Notes: a model not told the origin generated them from the letters alone. Positions 44,648-53,438 are shown, counted from the first letter of the stretch. The stretch is DNA of 64,000 nucleotides from Micromonospora sp. KC606 (GCF_004348675.1 NZ_SMKN01000016.1:1-64000), one strand, 5' to 3'. Made by a program: numbers and translations.

Positions 44648-46719
44648 GACGCCACCGCGTGCGGCTGGATCCGGACGGCGCAGACCTTGAGCTCGGGCAT
44701 CCGGCTGCGCGGGTCCAGCGCGGGGTTGGTAATCAGGTTGGCGCGACCGGCCCCGGGGAAGTGAAAGGGCAGGAACACGGTGTCCGGGCGCAGCGTGCTG
44801 ACCAGCCGGACGCGGGCCACCGTGCTGCCGCGCGCGGAGGTGATCAGCGCCGGCACGCCCTCGTCGAGCCCGGCCCGGGCTGCGGTGTCCGGGTGGACCT
44901 CGACAAACGGCTCCGGCGCGGCGTCGTTCAGTGCGGCCACCCGCCGGGTCTGTGAACCGGACTGGTAGTGGGCCAGGATCCGTCCGGTGGTCGCGTAGAG
45001 CGGGTAGCGCGCGTTCGTGGTCTCGGCGGCGTCCCGATGCTCCACCGCCGCGAACCGGGCCCGCCCGTCGGGATGGTGGAACCGGTCGAGGAACATTCGG
45101 GGCGTGCCGGTGGGTGCGGACGTCGCGTCGCACGGCCAGTACAACCCTTCGCCGGCGGCGAGCCGCTCGCGGGTGATGCCGGAGTAGTCCGCGGTTCCGC
45201 CGCTCGACGCCCGCCGCAACTCGTCGAAGACCTCGCCGGGATCGGCCGGGAAGCGGTCCGAGGGCTGGCCGAGCCGCACCGCGAGGTCGTGCAGCACCTG
45301 CAAGTCGGTGCGGATACCGGCGGATGGCGGGCGCACCCGCCGGCGCAGCAGCACGCGGCCCTCCAGGTTGGTCATCGTGCCGTCCTCCTCGGCCCACTGG
45401 GTGACCGGCAGCACGACGTGGGCGAGCCGTGCCGTCTCGGACGGAACGAAGTCGGCGACCACGAGCAGATCCAGGGCGGACAACCGGCGGACGACCCGGC
45501 CGGCGTTGGGCGCCGAGACCGCTGGGTTGGCCCCGAAGACGAGCAGCGCCCGGGGGCCGGAGGCGGTGCCGAGAGAATCCAGCAGCTCGACCGCGCTGCG
45601 GCCGGGACCGGGCAGCGAATCCGCCGGCACGCCCCACACCGCGGCCACGTGGGCGCGGGCGGCCGGATCGCTGATCGACCGATATCCGGGCAGCTGGTCG
45701 GCCTTCTGCCCATGCTCCCGGCCGCCCTGACCGTTGCCCTGGCCGGTGAGGCAACCCCAGCCGCTGCCCGGGCGGCCGGGCAGACCCAGCGCGAGGGCCA
45801 GGTTGATCGTCGCCGCCACGGTGTCCGTGCCCTTGCTGTGCTGCTCCACGCCCCGTCCGGTGAGGATGTAGCGGCGCCGGGCTCCGTGCAGCATCTCGAC
45901 CGCCCGGCGTTGCAGGGCGACCGGGACGCCGGTGACGCGTTCGACAAGCTCCGGCCACCAGGCCGCGACGGCCCGGCGGGTCTCGTCGAACCCGGTGGTG
46001 CGGGCGCGGATGTAGTCGTCGTCGCACCGGCCGTCGACGATCGCAAGGTGCAGCAGGCCGAGCAGAAGCGCCAGGTCGGTGCCGGGCGTGGGCTGTAGGT
46101 GCAGGGTGGCGAGCTCGGCCGTGGGGGTCCGGCGCGGGTCGATCACGATGAGGTCGGGTTGCTGAAGCTGTCGGACCAGGGGTGGCATCGTCTCGGCGAC
46201 GTTCGCGCCGGCCAGCATGATGACGTCCGCCGCCGCGAGATCGGTGACCGGGAAGGGCAGCCCCCGGTCGGCGCCGAAGGCCGCGTTGGCGGCGGTCGCG
46301 GCCGACGACATGCAGAACCGGCCGTTGTAGTCGACCTGGCTGGTGCCCAGCGCCACCCGGGCGAACTTGCCGAGCTGGTACGCCTTCTCGTTGGTCAGGC
46401 CGCCACCGCCGAACATCGCGACCGCGTCCGGCCCGTACGTCTGCCGCAGGTGCCGCAGGCGACCGGCCACGACGTCGAGTGCCTCGTCCCAGTCGCACGG
46501 CACGAGGTCGCCGGCGGCGTCGCGGACCAGTGGCCGGCGCAACCGATCGGGAGTGTCCAGCACCGCCGCCGCGGTCCAGCCCTTCTGGCACAGGGCGCCC
46601 TGGTTGACCGGGAAGTCGGCCGGCGACACCGTGACCTGGTCGCCGTCGCGGCTCAGCCAGGTGCCGCACTGCAGCGCGCAGTAGGGGCAGTGCGTCGCCA
46701 CCCGGTCAGGCCCGGCCAA
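44644..46719 (-). CDS. nasC: Assimilatory nitrate reductase, molybdopterin catalytic subunit
   Basis: A 691-residue cytoplasmic molybdoenzyme of the Nas/Nap family that reduces nitrate to nitrite. The N-terminal [4Fe-4S] ligands are in THCPYCALQCG and ALCQKGW; Mo-bis-MGD regions include YNGRFCMSSAATA, CLTGQGNGQGGREHG and, near the end, FLPFHFPGAGRANLITNPALDP. No Tat signal, as expected for the assimilatory type. Start TTG at 46719, overlapping narK by 14 bases; a GTG at 46701 is an alternative. The electron donors are encoded downstream. Confidence 0.92.
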   Translation of the reverse strand: MAGPDRVATHCPYCALQCGTWLSRDGDQVTVSPADFPVNQGALCQKGWTAAAVLDTPDRLRRPLVRDAAGDLVPCDWDEALDVVAGRLRHLRQTYGPDAVAMFGGGGLTNEKAYQLGKFARVALGTSQVDYNGRFCMSSAATAANAAFGADRGLPFPVTDLAAADVIMLAGANVAETMPPLVRQLQQPDLIVIDPRRTPTAELATLHLQPTPGTDLALLLGLLHLAIVDGRCDDDYIRARTTGFDETRRAVAAWWPELVERVTGVPVALQRRAVEMLHGARRRYILTGRGVEQHSKGTDTVAATINLALALGLPGRPGSGWGCLTGQGNGQGGREHGQKADQLPGYRSISDPAARAHVAAVWGVPADSLPGPGRSAVELLDSLGTASGPRALLVFGANPAVSAPNAGRVVRRLSALDLLVVADFVPSETARLAHVVLPVTQWAEEDGTMTNLEGRVLLRRRVRPPSAGIRTDLQVLHDLAVRLGQPSDRFPADPGEVFDELRRASSGGTADYSGITRERLAAGEGLYWPCDATSAPTGTPRMFLDRFHHPDGRARFAAVEHRDAAETTNARYPLYATTGRILAHYQSGSQTRRVAALNDAAPEPFVEVHPDTAARAGLDEGVPALITSARGSTVARVRLVSTLRPDTVFLPFHFPGAGRANLITNPALDPRSRMPELKVCAVRIQPHAVAS

Positions 46720-48106
46720 CGTGCACCATCCCGTCCGCGCGCGCGGCGCTGCCCTGCGGCTCGGCCTCGGCGCCCGGCCTGCGGCGCATGTACACGACCC
46801 AGGTCACCACCATGCAGAGGGCGTAGATCACGATGAAGGACGCGAAGGCGGATGTTCCGCTGCCGGTCGCCGAGCCATAGCTGCCGCGGAAGGCGAGGTT
46901 GATGGCCACGCCGCCGAGCGCGCCGACCGCGCCGGCGATGCCGATCACGGCGCCGACGAGCCGGCGGGCGTCGGCGAAGGCGCGCCCAGCGTCCCCACCG
47001 GCCGTGATGACGTGCTCGGCCCGCCGGGCGAAGACCACCGGGATCATCTTGTACGTCGACCCGTTCCCGACGCCGGTCACCACGAACAGCAGGGTGAACG
47101 CGGCCACGAACGCCGGAAAGGACTCCGCCGTGGAGGCTCGGATCAGCCCGACGGTGCCGGCGGCCATGGCCGCGAAAGTCCAGAACGTCACCCGCGCCCC
47201 GCCCCAGCGGTCGGCCAGCCAGCCGCCCATCGGCCGGGAGATCGAGCCCAGCAGCGGCCCGAGGAAGGTGTAGGACGCCGCCTGCAGCGGGGTGGCACCG
47301 AACTCCGCCTGCAGCACGAGACCGAACGCGAACCCATAGCCGATGAACGAGCCGAAGGTGCCGACGTAGAGCAGCGAGATGATCCAGGTGTGCCGGTCGC
47401 GGCTCGCGTCGCGCAGCCCGCCCGGATCGGCGCGGGCCGCGTCGACGTTGTCCGCCCACCGGGCGACAGCGAGGCTGACGAGGACGATGGCCGGAAGATA
47501 GGCCGCCGCCACGTACGCCGGGTGCGTGTCACCCGCCGTGGCGATGACCAGCAGGCCGACGAGCTGGACCGCGGCGACGCCGAGGTTGCCGCCGCCGGCG
47601 TTGAGGCCGAGCGCCCAGCCCTGGTGGCGGCGCGGGAAGAAGTGGGTGATGTTGGTCATCGACGAGGCGAAGTTTCCACCGCCCACGCCGGCCGTCGCGG
47701 CGATGACCAGGAACACCCACAGTGGCGTGTCGGGCCGCTGGACGAAGAAGAACGCCAGCGACGTCGGCACGAGCAGCACTGCGGACGCGAACACCGCCCA
47801 GTTTCGGCCGCCGAAGCGGGTGACGGCCCTGCTGTACGGCAGACGCAGCACCGCACCCACCAGGGTGGGGGTGACCACGAGCAGGAACTTCTCGTCCGGC
47901 CGGAAGTCGAAGCCGATCTCCGGGGACATGAACAGCACCAGAACCGACCACATACACCACACCGAGAAGCCCACATGCTCGGAGATGATGGAAACGACCA
48001 GGTTGCGGCGGGCGATCCGCCGGCCGTGCCGGTGCCAGAGCTCGCGGTTCTCGGGATCCCAGTTCGCGATCCACCGGCGGCGTGCGGGCGCCGTTGTCGT
48101 CCGCAC
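46706..48106 (-). CDS. narK: NarK-type nitrate/nitrite transporter
   Basis: A 466-residue MFS transporter with twelve predicted spans and NarK family marks: WDPENRELWHRHGRRIARRNL at the start, the motif-A arginine loop VLRLPYSRAVTRFGGRNW, the nitrate signature region GGGNFASSMTNITHFFP with GLNAGGGNLGVA, and later GSFIGYGFAFGLV and GVGNGSTYKMIP. GTG start at 48106, only two bases after the stop of the ligase gene, so it is coupled to the genes upstream. It imports nitrate for the reductase or exchanges nitrate with nitrite. Confidence 0.92.
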   Translation of the reverse strand: MRTTTAPARRRWIANWDPENRELWHRHGRRIARRNLVVSIISEHVGFSVWCMWSVLVLFMSPEIGFDFRPDEKFLLVVTPTLVGAVLRLPYSRAVTRFGGRNWAVFASAVLLVPTSLAFFFVQRPDTPLWVFLVIAATAGVGGGNFASSMTNITHFFPRRHQGWALGLNAGGGNLGVAAVQLVGLLVIATAGDTHPAYVAAAYLPAIVLVSLAVARWADNVDAARADPGGLRDASRDRHTWIISLLYVGTFGSFIGYGFAFGLVLQAEFGATPLQAASYTFLGPLLGSISRPMGGWLADRWGGARVTFWTFAAMAAGTVGLIRASTAESFPAFVAAFTLLFVVTGVGNGSTYKMIPVVFARRAEHVITAGGDAGRAFADARRLVGAVIGIAGAVGALGGVAINLAFRGSYGSATGSGTSAFASFIVIYALCMVVTWVVYMRRRPGAEAEPQGSAARADGMVHVGRA

Positions 48107-48108
48107 GG

Positions 48109-49668
48109 CTACGATCGCTCGGTCAGCAGACGGGCCAACTCCAGTCGCTTGATCTTCGTGGTGGCGGTGTGCGGCAGGTCCTCGAGCCGCCACTGCACCG
48201 GATCGGCCATCGACGGCAGGCCGGCCACGGCCGCGTCCCACCGGTCACGGTCGAGGGGCTCGTCGTCACGGGTGCAGACGACCGGCACGGCGCGGCCGTC
48301 CGGCCCGGGCACCAGGATCGCCTCGATGATCTCGTCCATCCGGGCGAAGAGCGCGTCCTCCACGGCGAGCGTGCTGTCGATGCCCGGGATCAGGTCGACC
48401 TCCCGGTCGAGCAGGTGCAGGCATCCCCAGCGGGTGCGGTAGCCGACGTCGCCCATGCGCCACCAACCGTCGTTGACCTGCTTCGCATAGCGCTCGTGCT
48501 CGCCAAGGTAGGTGACGATCCGGCCGTCGCTGCGGACCTCGATGTAGCCGGGGGTCGACTTCGACGGCGTGGCTCCGTCGCGGCTGACCACTCGCACGGC
48601 GGTCATGCCGGGGAATGGCACGCCGACGCAGCGGCCGTCCGCGTCCGCGCCACGATGCCGGCTGTACGGGCGGCCCGCGATCGGCCCCACCTCGCTCTGG
48701 CCGTACATCTGCATGAACACCGGCGCGCGCCGGCGGGAGGCGCCGAGCATCCGGTGCACCGTACGCGGGTGGATCGCGTCGAACGTGCTGCTGAAAACAT
48801 TGACGTTGCCCAGCGGCTCGCGCGGGTCGTCGGCCAGTTCCTCCCAGCGCATGAAGGAGTTCGGGTGTGCCTCGATCAGCCCGGGCGGGGCCTGGGTGAA
48901 CACGTCGGCGACCACGGCGGGGTCGTCGTGGGCGAGCACGATGAGCTGGTGTCCCTGGAGCACCGCGATCGGCATCGCGGTGAACATCCGCGAGTGCACG
49001 AAGGAGACGTGGATCGCGACCGGCTCGCGGCTCGGCACCAGCGCGGCGATGGCACCCTGCGGCCGGTAGCGGGACTGGAAGGTGAATCCGGTGTGCACGG
49101 CCAGTTTCGGCGTGCCGGTGGTGCCTGAGGTGTGCGTGATCAGCGTGGGGTGGTCGGGCGGCATCTGCACCGCCGGCACGCGGCTTGTTCCGGCGAGCGA
49201 GGGTAGCTCGGTGGCGCCCTCGTGACTGCCGGAGGCGAGCAGTACCCGGGACGCGAGGTCGAACACCGATCCGGGCAGGTCGTTGTCCAGTTTGGCCTGG
49301 TCGGTGAGCAGGTACGGCCGGTCCATCCGGCGCAGCAGCTCCGCGACCGTGTCGCCATCCAGCTTCGGCGACAGCAGCGCCGGAACCGCGCCGATCCGGG
49401 CCGCACTGCAGGCCAGCAGGGTGATGTCGAAGCCATTCGACTTGTGGATGACCACCCGGTCGCCGGCGCGCGCGCCGGCCGCCCACAGCCGGGACGCGAA
49501 GTCGTCCACCAGGTCGGCGACCTCGGTCATCGTCAGGCGGCGTCCGCGCTCGGGCGCGATGTCCAGGGTGTGGTCGAGAACGACGACGTTGGCCGGGTAC
49601 CGGGCGGCCGCGCGGTCGAATAGGGTACCCAGCCGGATACCTCGGTTGCCGATCCTCTGCAACAACAT
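48109..49668 (-). CDS. ANL-superfamily ligase; candidate CreM-like diazotase
   Basis: A 519-residue adenylate-forming enzyme with all core motifs: A3 THTSGTTGTPK, A5 MYGQSEVG, A7 WWRMGDVGYRT, A8 LLDREVDLI and the A10 lysine in TATTKIKRLEL. By sequence alone it would be called a fatty-acyl/aryl-CoA ligase. Its position directly upstream of narK and the nitrate reductase, and near genes for an ortho-aminophenol, recalls CreM, CmaA6 and AvaA6, ANL enzymes that use ATP and nitrite to diazotise aminophenol or aminobenzoate substrates. That role is inference. ATG at 49668 after TAGGAAG. Confidence 0.85.
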   Translation of the reverse strand: MLLQRIGNRGIRLGTLFDRAAARYPANVVVLDHTLDIAPERGRRLTMTEVADLVDDFASRLWAAGARAGDRVVIHKSNGFDITLLACSAARIGAVPALLSPKLDGDTVAELLRRMDRPYLLTDQAKLDNDLPGSVFDLASRVLLASGSHEGATELPSLAGTSRVPAVQMPPDHPTLITHTSGTTGTPKLAVHTGFTFQSRYRPQGAIAALVPSREPVAIHVSFVHSRMFTAMPIAVLQGHQLIVLAHDDPAVVADVFTQAPPGLIEAHPNSFMRWEELADDPREPLGNVNVFSSTFDAIHPRTVHRMLGASRRRAPVFMQMYGQSEVGPIAGRPYSRHRGADADGRCVGVPFPGMTAVRVVSRDGATPSKSTPGYIEVRSDGRIVTYLGEHERYAKQVNDGWWRMGDVGYRTRWGCLHLLDREVDLIPGIDSTLAVEDALFARMDEIIEAILVPGPDGRAVPVVCTRDDEPLDRDRWDAAVAGLPSMADPVQWRLEDLPHTATTKIKRLELARLLTERS

Positions 49669-49691
49669 CTTCCTACCCCCTCCGCGGCTCG

Positions 49692-50231
49692 TTAGCCTTC
49701 AATGACGGACTTGATGCGCCCGAGGGTCCAGGCGATATCCTGGGCCAGCTTCTCGGACCATTCCCGGATAAATCGCTCGCGCTCGTCCTCGTCCAGGTCG
49801 GCGACGATCTTGTAGATTCCTTCGGTGGGCCTTTCCATCCGGAAGTGGTGCACCAGAACGCAACCCCGCGCGGCCGGCTCCAGGTCGAATCCCCACACGC
49901 TCGACTGGTTCTCGCCGGCGTGCGTCAGCATGGCCCACTGGAAGGTCCGGCCCGGCTCGGCCGCGATGATCCGCGCCTCGGTGTACCAGGTGCCACGGAC
50001 CAGCGGCGCCCAGCCCACCACGTCCTCGCTGCGCAGGTTCTCACCCCGGAAAACCGCGCCAACGGCGGCCGGCTCGCCGGAGATCCACTCTCCTCCGCGG
50101 CATTCTGGGCTCCATTCGGAACTGCGCGTCAAATCGCTGACCACGGCATACACCTGACCCGGGTCGGCATTAACGGGGATCTGTCCACGCAGATCGAACA
50201 ACGGCGACTTCTCGACAATTGACAGTGTCAT
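49692..50231 (-). CDS. SRPBCC family protein (polyketide cyclase-like)
   Basis: A 179-residue START-like protein: residues 10-150 show the SRPBCC pattern (GQIPVNADPGQVYAVVSDLTRSSEWSPECR, later FDLEPAARGCVLVHHFRME), with a C-terminal helix (WSEKLAQDIAWTLGRIKSVI) closing the hydrophobic pocket. Such proteins bind or cyclise aromatic and lipid-like ligands. It lies 23 bases upstream of the ligase gene and 43 after the MDR gene, same strand. Binding of the pathway's aromatic intermediate is plausible but not shown. Confidence 0.85.
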   Translation of the reverse strand: MTLSIVEKSPLFDLRGQIPVNADPGQVYAVVSDLTRSSEWSPECRGGEWISGEPAAVGAVFRGENLRSEDVVGWAPLVRGTWYTEARIIAAEPGRTFQWAMLTHAGENQSSVWGFDLEPAARGCVLVHHFRMERPTEGIYKIVADLDEDERERFIREWSEKLAQDIAWTLGRIKSVIEG

Positions 50232-50274
50232 ATCTCTATCGTGGCGACCTCTTCCAGAAGGGTCAAAGAACGGT

Positions 50275-51282
50275 TCAGGGGTCCGTCAGGTCGACCGTTT
50301 CCCGCAGATCGGTGCGCAGGATCAGCCGCCGGCCGTGCGTCTCACCGGCCTCGACCCGCCGGTGTGCTCCGGCCATGGCGCTCAACGGCAGGAACTCGGA
50401 GACCCGGGGACGCAGCCGCCCGTCGGCGAGCAAGCGGTTGATGGTGACCGCAGCCTCCGCGAGCTCACCGGTGCCGGCCTGCGAGATGGCGAAGCCGACG
50501 ACCGTGCAGTCCTTCAGGTACAGCGGGCCCACCGGCAGCACCTTGCGGGTGCGAAGGCCAGCCATCAGCACCAGCCGCCCCCGATGAGCGAGCAGGTCCA
50601 CCGCCCCCTCGAGGTCGTTCACGCCAGCGGTGTCGACATAGAGGTCCGCGCCGCCCGGGCACGCCTGGCGGAGACGCCCGGCGAGCTCGGGATCGCGGTA
50701 GTCGAGCACCTCGTCCGCGCCGAGCCCGCGGCAGTAGTCGGCGTCGTCGGCGCTCGCCGTGGCGACGACCCGGGCGCCGGCCGCGACGGCCAGCACGACG
50801 GTCGCTGCGCCCACGTTGCCGCCGGCGCCAATGACGACGACGGTTTCGCCCATCCGCAGCCGGCCGTGGGTGAACAGCGCGAGGTAGGCCGTCGCCGCCG
50901 GGTGCGCCACGGCGACCGCGTCCTCCGGCCGGACGCCGTCGGGCAGGTGATAGAGCCGGTCGGCCGGGACCACCGCCTGCTCGGCGGCGGCGCCCTGCCG
51001 GCCGCCGTGTCCGAGGCTGTTCGACCACACCGGATCGCCGGCCTTGAATCCAGGAGCACCCGGGCCGGCCACGGTGACCGTGCCGACGAGGTCCCGCCCG
51101 ACGACGAACGGGAACTCGACCGGGGTGCGCCAGGCGCCCGACCGGACGAAGGTGTCGACGTTGTTGACCGTGACGGCGATGACGTCGACGAGCACGTCGT
51201 TCGGCCCCGGGACCGGCGCGGGCAACTCGCCGATCCGGATGTTGTCGGGCGGGCCCAGTTCTTCGAGGTAAGCAGCACGCAT
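50275..51282 (-). CDS. Zinc-free medium-chain reductase (quinone oxidoreductase type)
   Basis: A 335-residue MDR protein: MRAAYLEELGPPDNIRIGE, VGRDLVGTV, the NADPH site VVIGAGGNVGAATVVLAVAAGA, and no catalytic or structural zinc cysteines. These reduce quinones, enones or similar electrophiles with NADPH. As the first gene of the minus-strand run it could reduce a quinonoid or diazo intermediate of the ligase reaction; this is inference. Its upstream region holds the RACCTGACAGA motif shared with the glycosyltransferase promoter. Confidence 0.88.
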   Translation of the reverse strand: MRAAYLEELGPPDNIRIGELPAPVPGPNDVLVDVIAVTVNNVDTFVRSGAWRTPVEFPFVVGRDLVGTVTVAGPGAPGFKAGDPVWSNSLGHGGRQGAAAEQAVVPADRLYHLPDGVRPEDAVAVAHPAATAYLALFTHGRLRMGETVVVIGAGGNVGAATVVLAVAAGARVVATASADDADYCRGLGADEVLDYRDPELAGRLRQACPGGADLYVDTAGVNDLEGAVDLLAHRGRLVLMAGLRTRKVLPVGPLYLKDCTVVGFAISQAGTGELAEAAVTINRLLADGRLRPRVSEFLPLSAMAGAHRRVEAGETHGRRLILRTDLRETVDLTDP

Positions 51283-51325
51283 GACGCGTGATTCTGGCAG
51301 CGCTCGCTAGACCTTCCGAAGCAAT

Positions 51326-51366
51326 CGCCCAGCCTCTGTCAGGTCCAAAGCTCCCGAGGCTGGGCG
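51326..51366 (-). promoter_or_regulatory. Inverted repeat enclosing the GGACCTGACAGA motif
   Basis: CGCCCAGCCTC (51326-51336) pairs with GAGGCTGGGCG (51356-51366). GGACCTGACAGA (minus strand, 51346-51335) lies at its inner edge, about 55 bases before the MDR start. It may be an operator or an attenuator-like hairpin. The rest of 51367-51654 shows no gene. Confidence 0.4.
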
Positions 51367-51654
51367 GTTGGCGGAGTCCTTGCGTGTGCCCTGGGACGTG
51401 GCGGTACTGGTGCTGCCCGCAGGCGTGGGGCCGGCCGAACGCGTACGGCACCACGCTTCCGGTCAGGACGTGACACATCCGGTTCCAGACAACCTCCTGC
51501 GGCCGCTGCGGCTGATATCAAGGTGGTCGAGCTGTTCACCCCGGGCCGTGGCCGCCCCAGTCATCGCCTCAAGCCGAATACGCACGAGAGGGTCACCTCA
51601 ATTCCCTGACGCGGCGGACAGCGCCGCTCCCGCTCAGCACGGAAGGACAAGACG

Positions 51655-52521
51655 ATGGCAGCCCTCAGGACGTGCTTCGTCGTCATCAGCGATTCGGTTG
51701 ACGATTCTTTCGAGGACTTGGTACTCAGTATCAGAGCCTTCTGTCCGGGCTCTGACATCGCCTGGTACAACTCAGGTCAGCGGCGCGAAGCACCGTTCGG
51801 CCTGGAGCGGGTGCTGCCCGACCGACCGCTGAAGCAAGGCAGGATAACGCCTGCGTTCTTCGATACTTTCGAGTGGGCTGCCGACCGCGACTACGACTGC
51901 GTCGTCAACGTCGACACCTACCTCGCCTTCATCAAGCCGGGTTTTCTGGGATTCATCGAGTCCCAACTGCGGGACGCCGACTATCTGGGTTCGGGCCTGC
52001 GGTACCGCGTTCCTCGGATATCGATGTGGCCGCCCTTTCGCACCCTCGGTGAGGAACGCGAGGAACTGACCGGAATTCTGGGAACCGATCACTTCAAGCG
52101 GGCCTTCGGTTGCGTTCAGGTGTTCGGCCGGGGATACATCTCGGCTCTGCTGTCCAGTGACCGGTATCCGGCAGTGCGGGCTTTCGTGGAGCGAAACCAG
52201 CGCCCCGATCGATCGAGGACGCTGCACGAACTGATTTTGCCAACGTTGGCCGAGAGCGTCGGAGTAAAGTCTCGGTCCTACCCGGACCATCTGACCACCT
52301 TCAACCGGTTCCGGCCATTCCAGTCCGAGCTCGACCTGACAACAGCCCTGGCTACAACGGATGCCTTCTTCGTCAACCCGATCCGCCGTAGCGCTGCGGA
52401 TCCGGTCCGGAGATTCGTCAAGGAACTCGTCGGCAGCGGGGCTCGGCGGTCCGGCGAAACCACGCACGCCACAGCCGTCAGGGAGAATGCCATTTCTAGT
52501 GTGAGGAGCGAAAATGCCTGA
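51655..52521 (+). CDS. Possible glycosyltransferase, unknown family
   Basis: A 288-residue soluble protein. The first half has an alternating pattern with VVNVDTYLAFIKPGFL (DxD-like metal site) and DADYLGSGLRY, later FGCVQVFGRGYISALL; this is reminiscent of small GT-A fold glycosyltransferases, but I cannot assign a family. Codon use is mildly less GC-biased than that of neighbours. The next gene, a pentapeptide-repeat protein, overlaps it by eight bases, so the two are translationally coupled. It has no obvious partner on the other side. Confidence 0.55.
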   Translation: MAALRTCFVVISDSVDDSFEDLVLSIRAFCPGSDIAWYNSGQRREAPFGLERVLPDRPLKQGRITPAFFDTFEWAADRDYDCVVNVDTYLAFIKPGFLGFIESQLRDADYLGSGLRYRVPRISMWPPFRTLGEEREELTGILGTDHFKRAFGCVQVFGRGYISALLSSDRYPAVRAFVERNQRPDRSRTLHELILPTLAESVGVKSRSYPDHLTTFNRFRPFQSELDLTTALATTDAFFVNPIRRSAADPVRRFVKELVGSGARRSGETTHATAVRENAISSVRSENA

Positions 52522-53173
52522 CGGAATTCACGCTGTGGCGTGGAAGTCGACCGTCCCAACGGAGACGACCAGCGAGAAGTTCTTCCATGGCGCAGACCAC
52601 GGCGGCAAGGATGTGAGTGGCGCCGATCTTTCCGGGAAGGGGCTGCGGGGGGCGAGCTTCTCGAATGCGGCCCTCATCGAGACCGTTCTGCGGAGGGCTG
52701 ACCTCTCCGGAGCATCCTTCTCCTCAGCCGACCTAAGCCGTGTGGATCTCAGCATGGCATCTCTCGGCGGCGCTTTTCTGGGCTGGGCGAAGCTGAGCGA
52801 GGCCGATCTCAGCGGTGCATACCTGCGGGGGGCTGACCTTCGTGAGGCGAATCTGACCGGCGCCTTCCTGAATGGTGCTGACCTCTCCGGCGCGTTCCTA
52901 GGCGACGCCGATCTGCAGGACGCCGACCTGAGGCGCGCGAATCTTGACGGTGCTGATCTGCGTGAGGCCAACCTGGTGGGCGCCAATCTGGAGGGGGCCA
53001 GCCTTCGCGGCACCCTGCTCGCCGAGGTGAGGTGGAGCGATGGGACGCGATGGCCGAGCGATGCCGAGGAGGCGATCAACGGGATGTCGCGGACCGAGCC
53101 CACCGGTGCTTTCACGATAAACGATGAGGGGTACGGATCTGCCGACATCCGGCTGCCGGCTCCGCTGGAATGA
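52514..53173 (+). CDS. Pentapeptide-repeat protein
   Basis: A 219-residue protein, of which residues about 30-175 are consecutive A(D/N/S)LxG-type pentapeptides (GADLSGKGLRGASFSNAAL, ADLREANLTGAFLNGADL, ANLDGADLREANLVGANLEG), predicting a right-handed quadrilateral beta-helix. A non-repeat C-terminal tail follows. Some relatives (Qnr, MfpA, AlbG-type) protect DNA gyrase by mimicking DNA; others have unknown roles. No gyrase inhibitor pathway is recognised here, so function stays open. ATG start, 8-base overlap with the preceding gene. Confidence 0.88.
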   Translation: MPDGIHAVAWKSTVPTETTSEKFFHGADHGGKDVSGADLSGKGLRGASFSNAALIETVLRRADLSGASFSSADLSRVDLSMASLGGAFLGWAKLSEADLSGAYLRGADLREANLTGAFLNGADLSGAFLGDADLQDADLRRANLDGADLREANLVGANLEGASLRGTLLAEVRWSDGTRWPSDAEEAINGMSRTEPTGAFTINDEGYGSADIRLPAPLE

Positions 53174-53438
53174 CACGAAATACCGCACGGCGCCAGAGCG
53201 GGTTGCATCCTGGTCGACGGCCAGCAGCATGCCAGCGCGGTACCGACCGAGGACGTCCGACATTTCAGCCACCATCGGCCGAACCAAGGCCACGGGCAGA
53301 TACCACCCAAGGCCGGCTCCACGCCGGGCCGGGCATGACGGGAGGAGCTGGCGGCCCGGAACCGGGTGGAGATCGCCGCGTGGGCGTGGGAGTGGCAACT
53401 CGTCGGGTGGCGGGCGATCCTGACCGACAGCAGACGAC

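Noticed and set aside
53174..53438. Minus-strand frame containing MVAEMSDVLGRYRAGMLLAV
   Set aside because: Short, without ribosome site or recognisable domain; possibly a remnant but not supportable.
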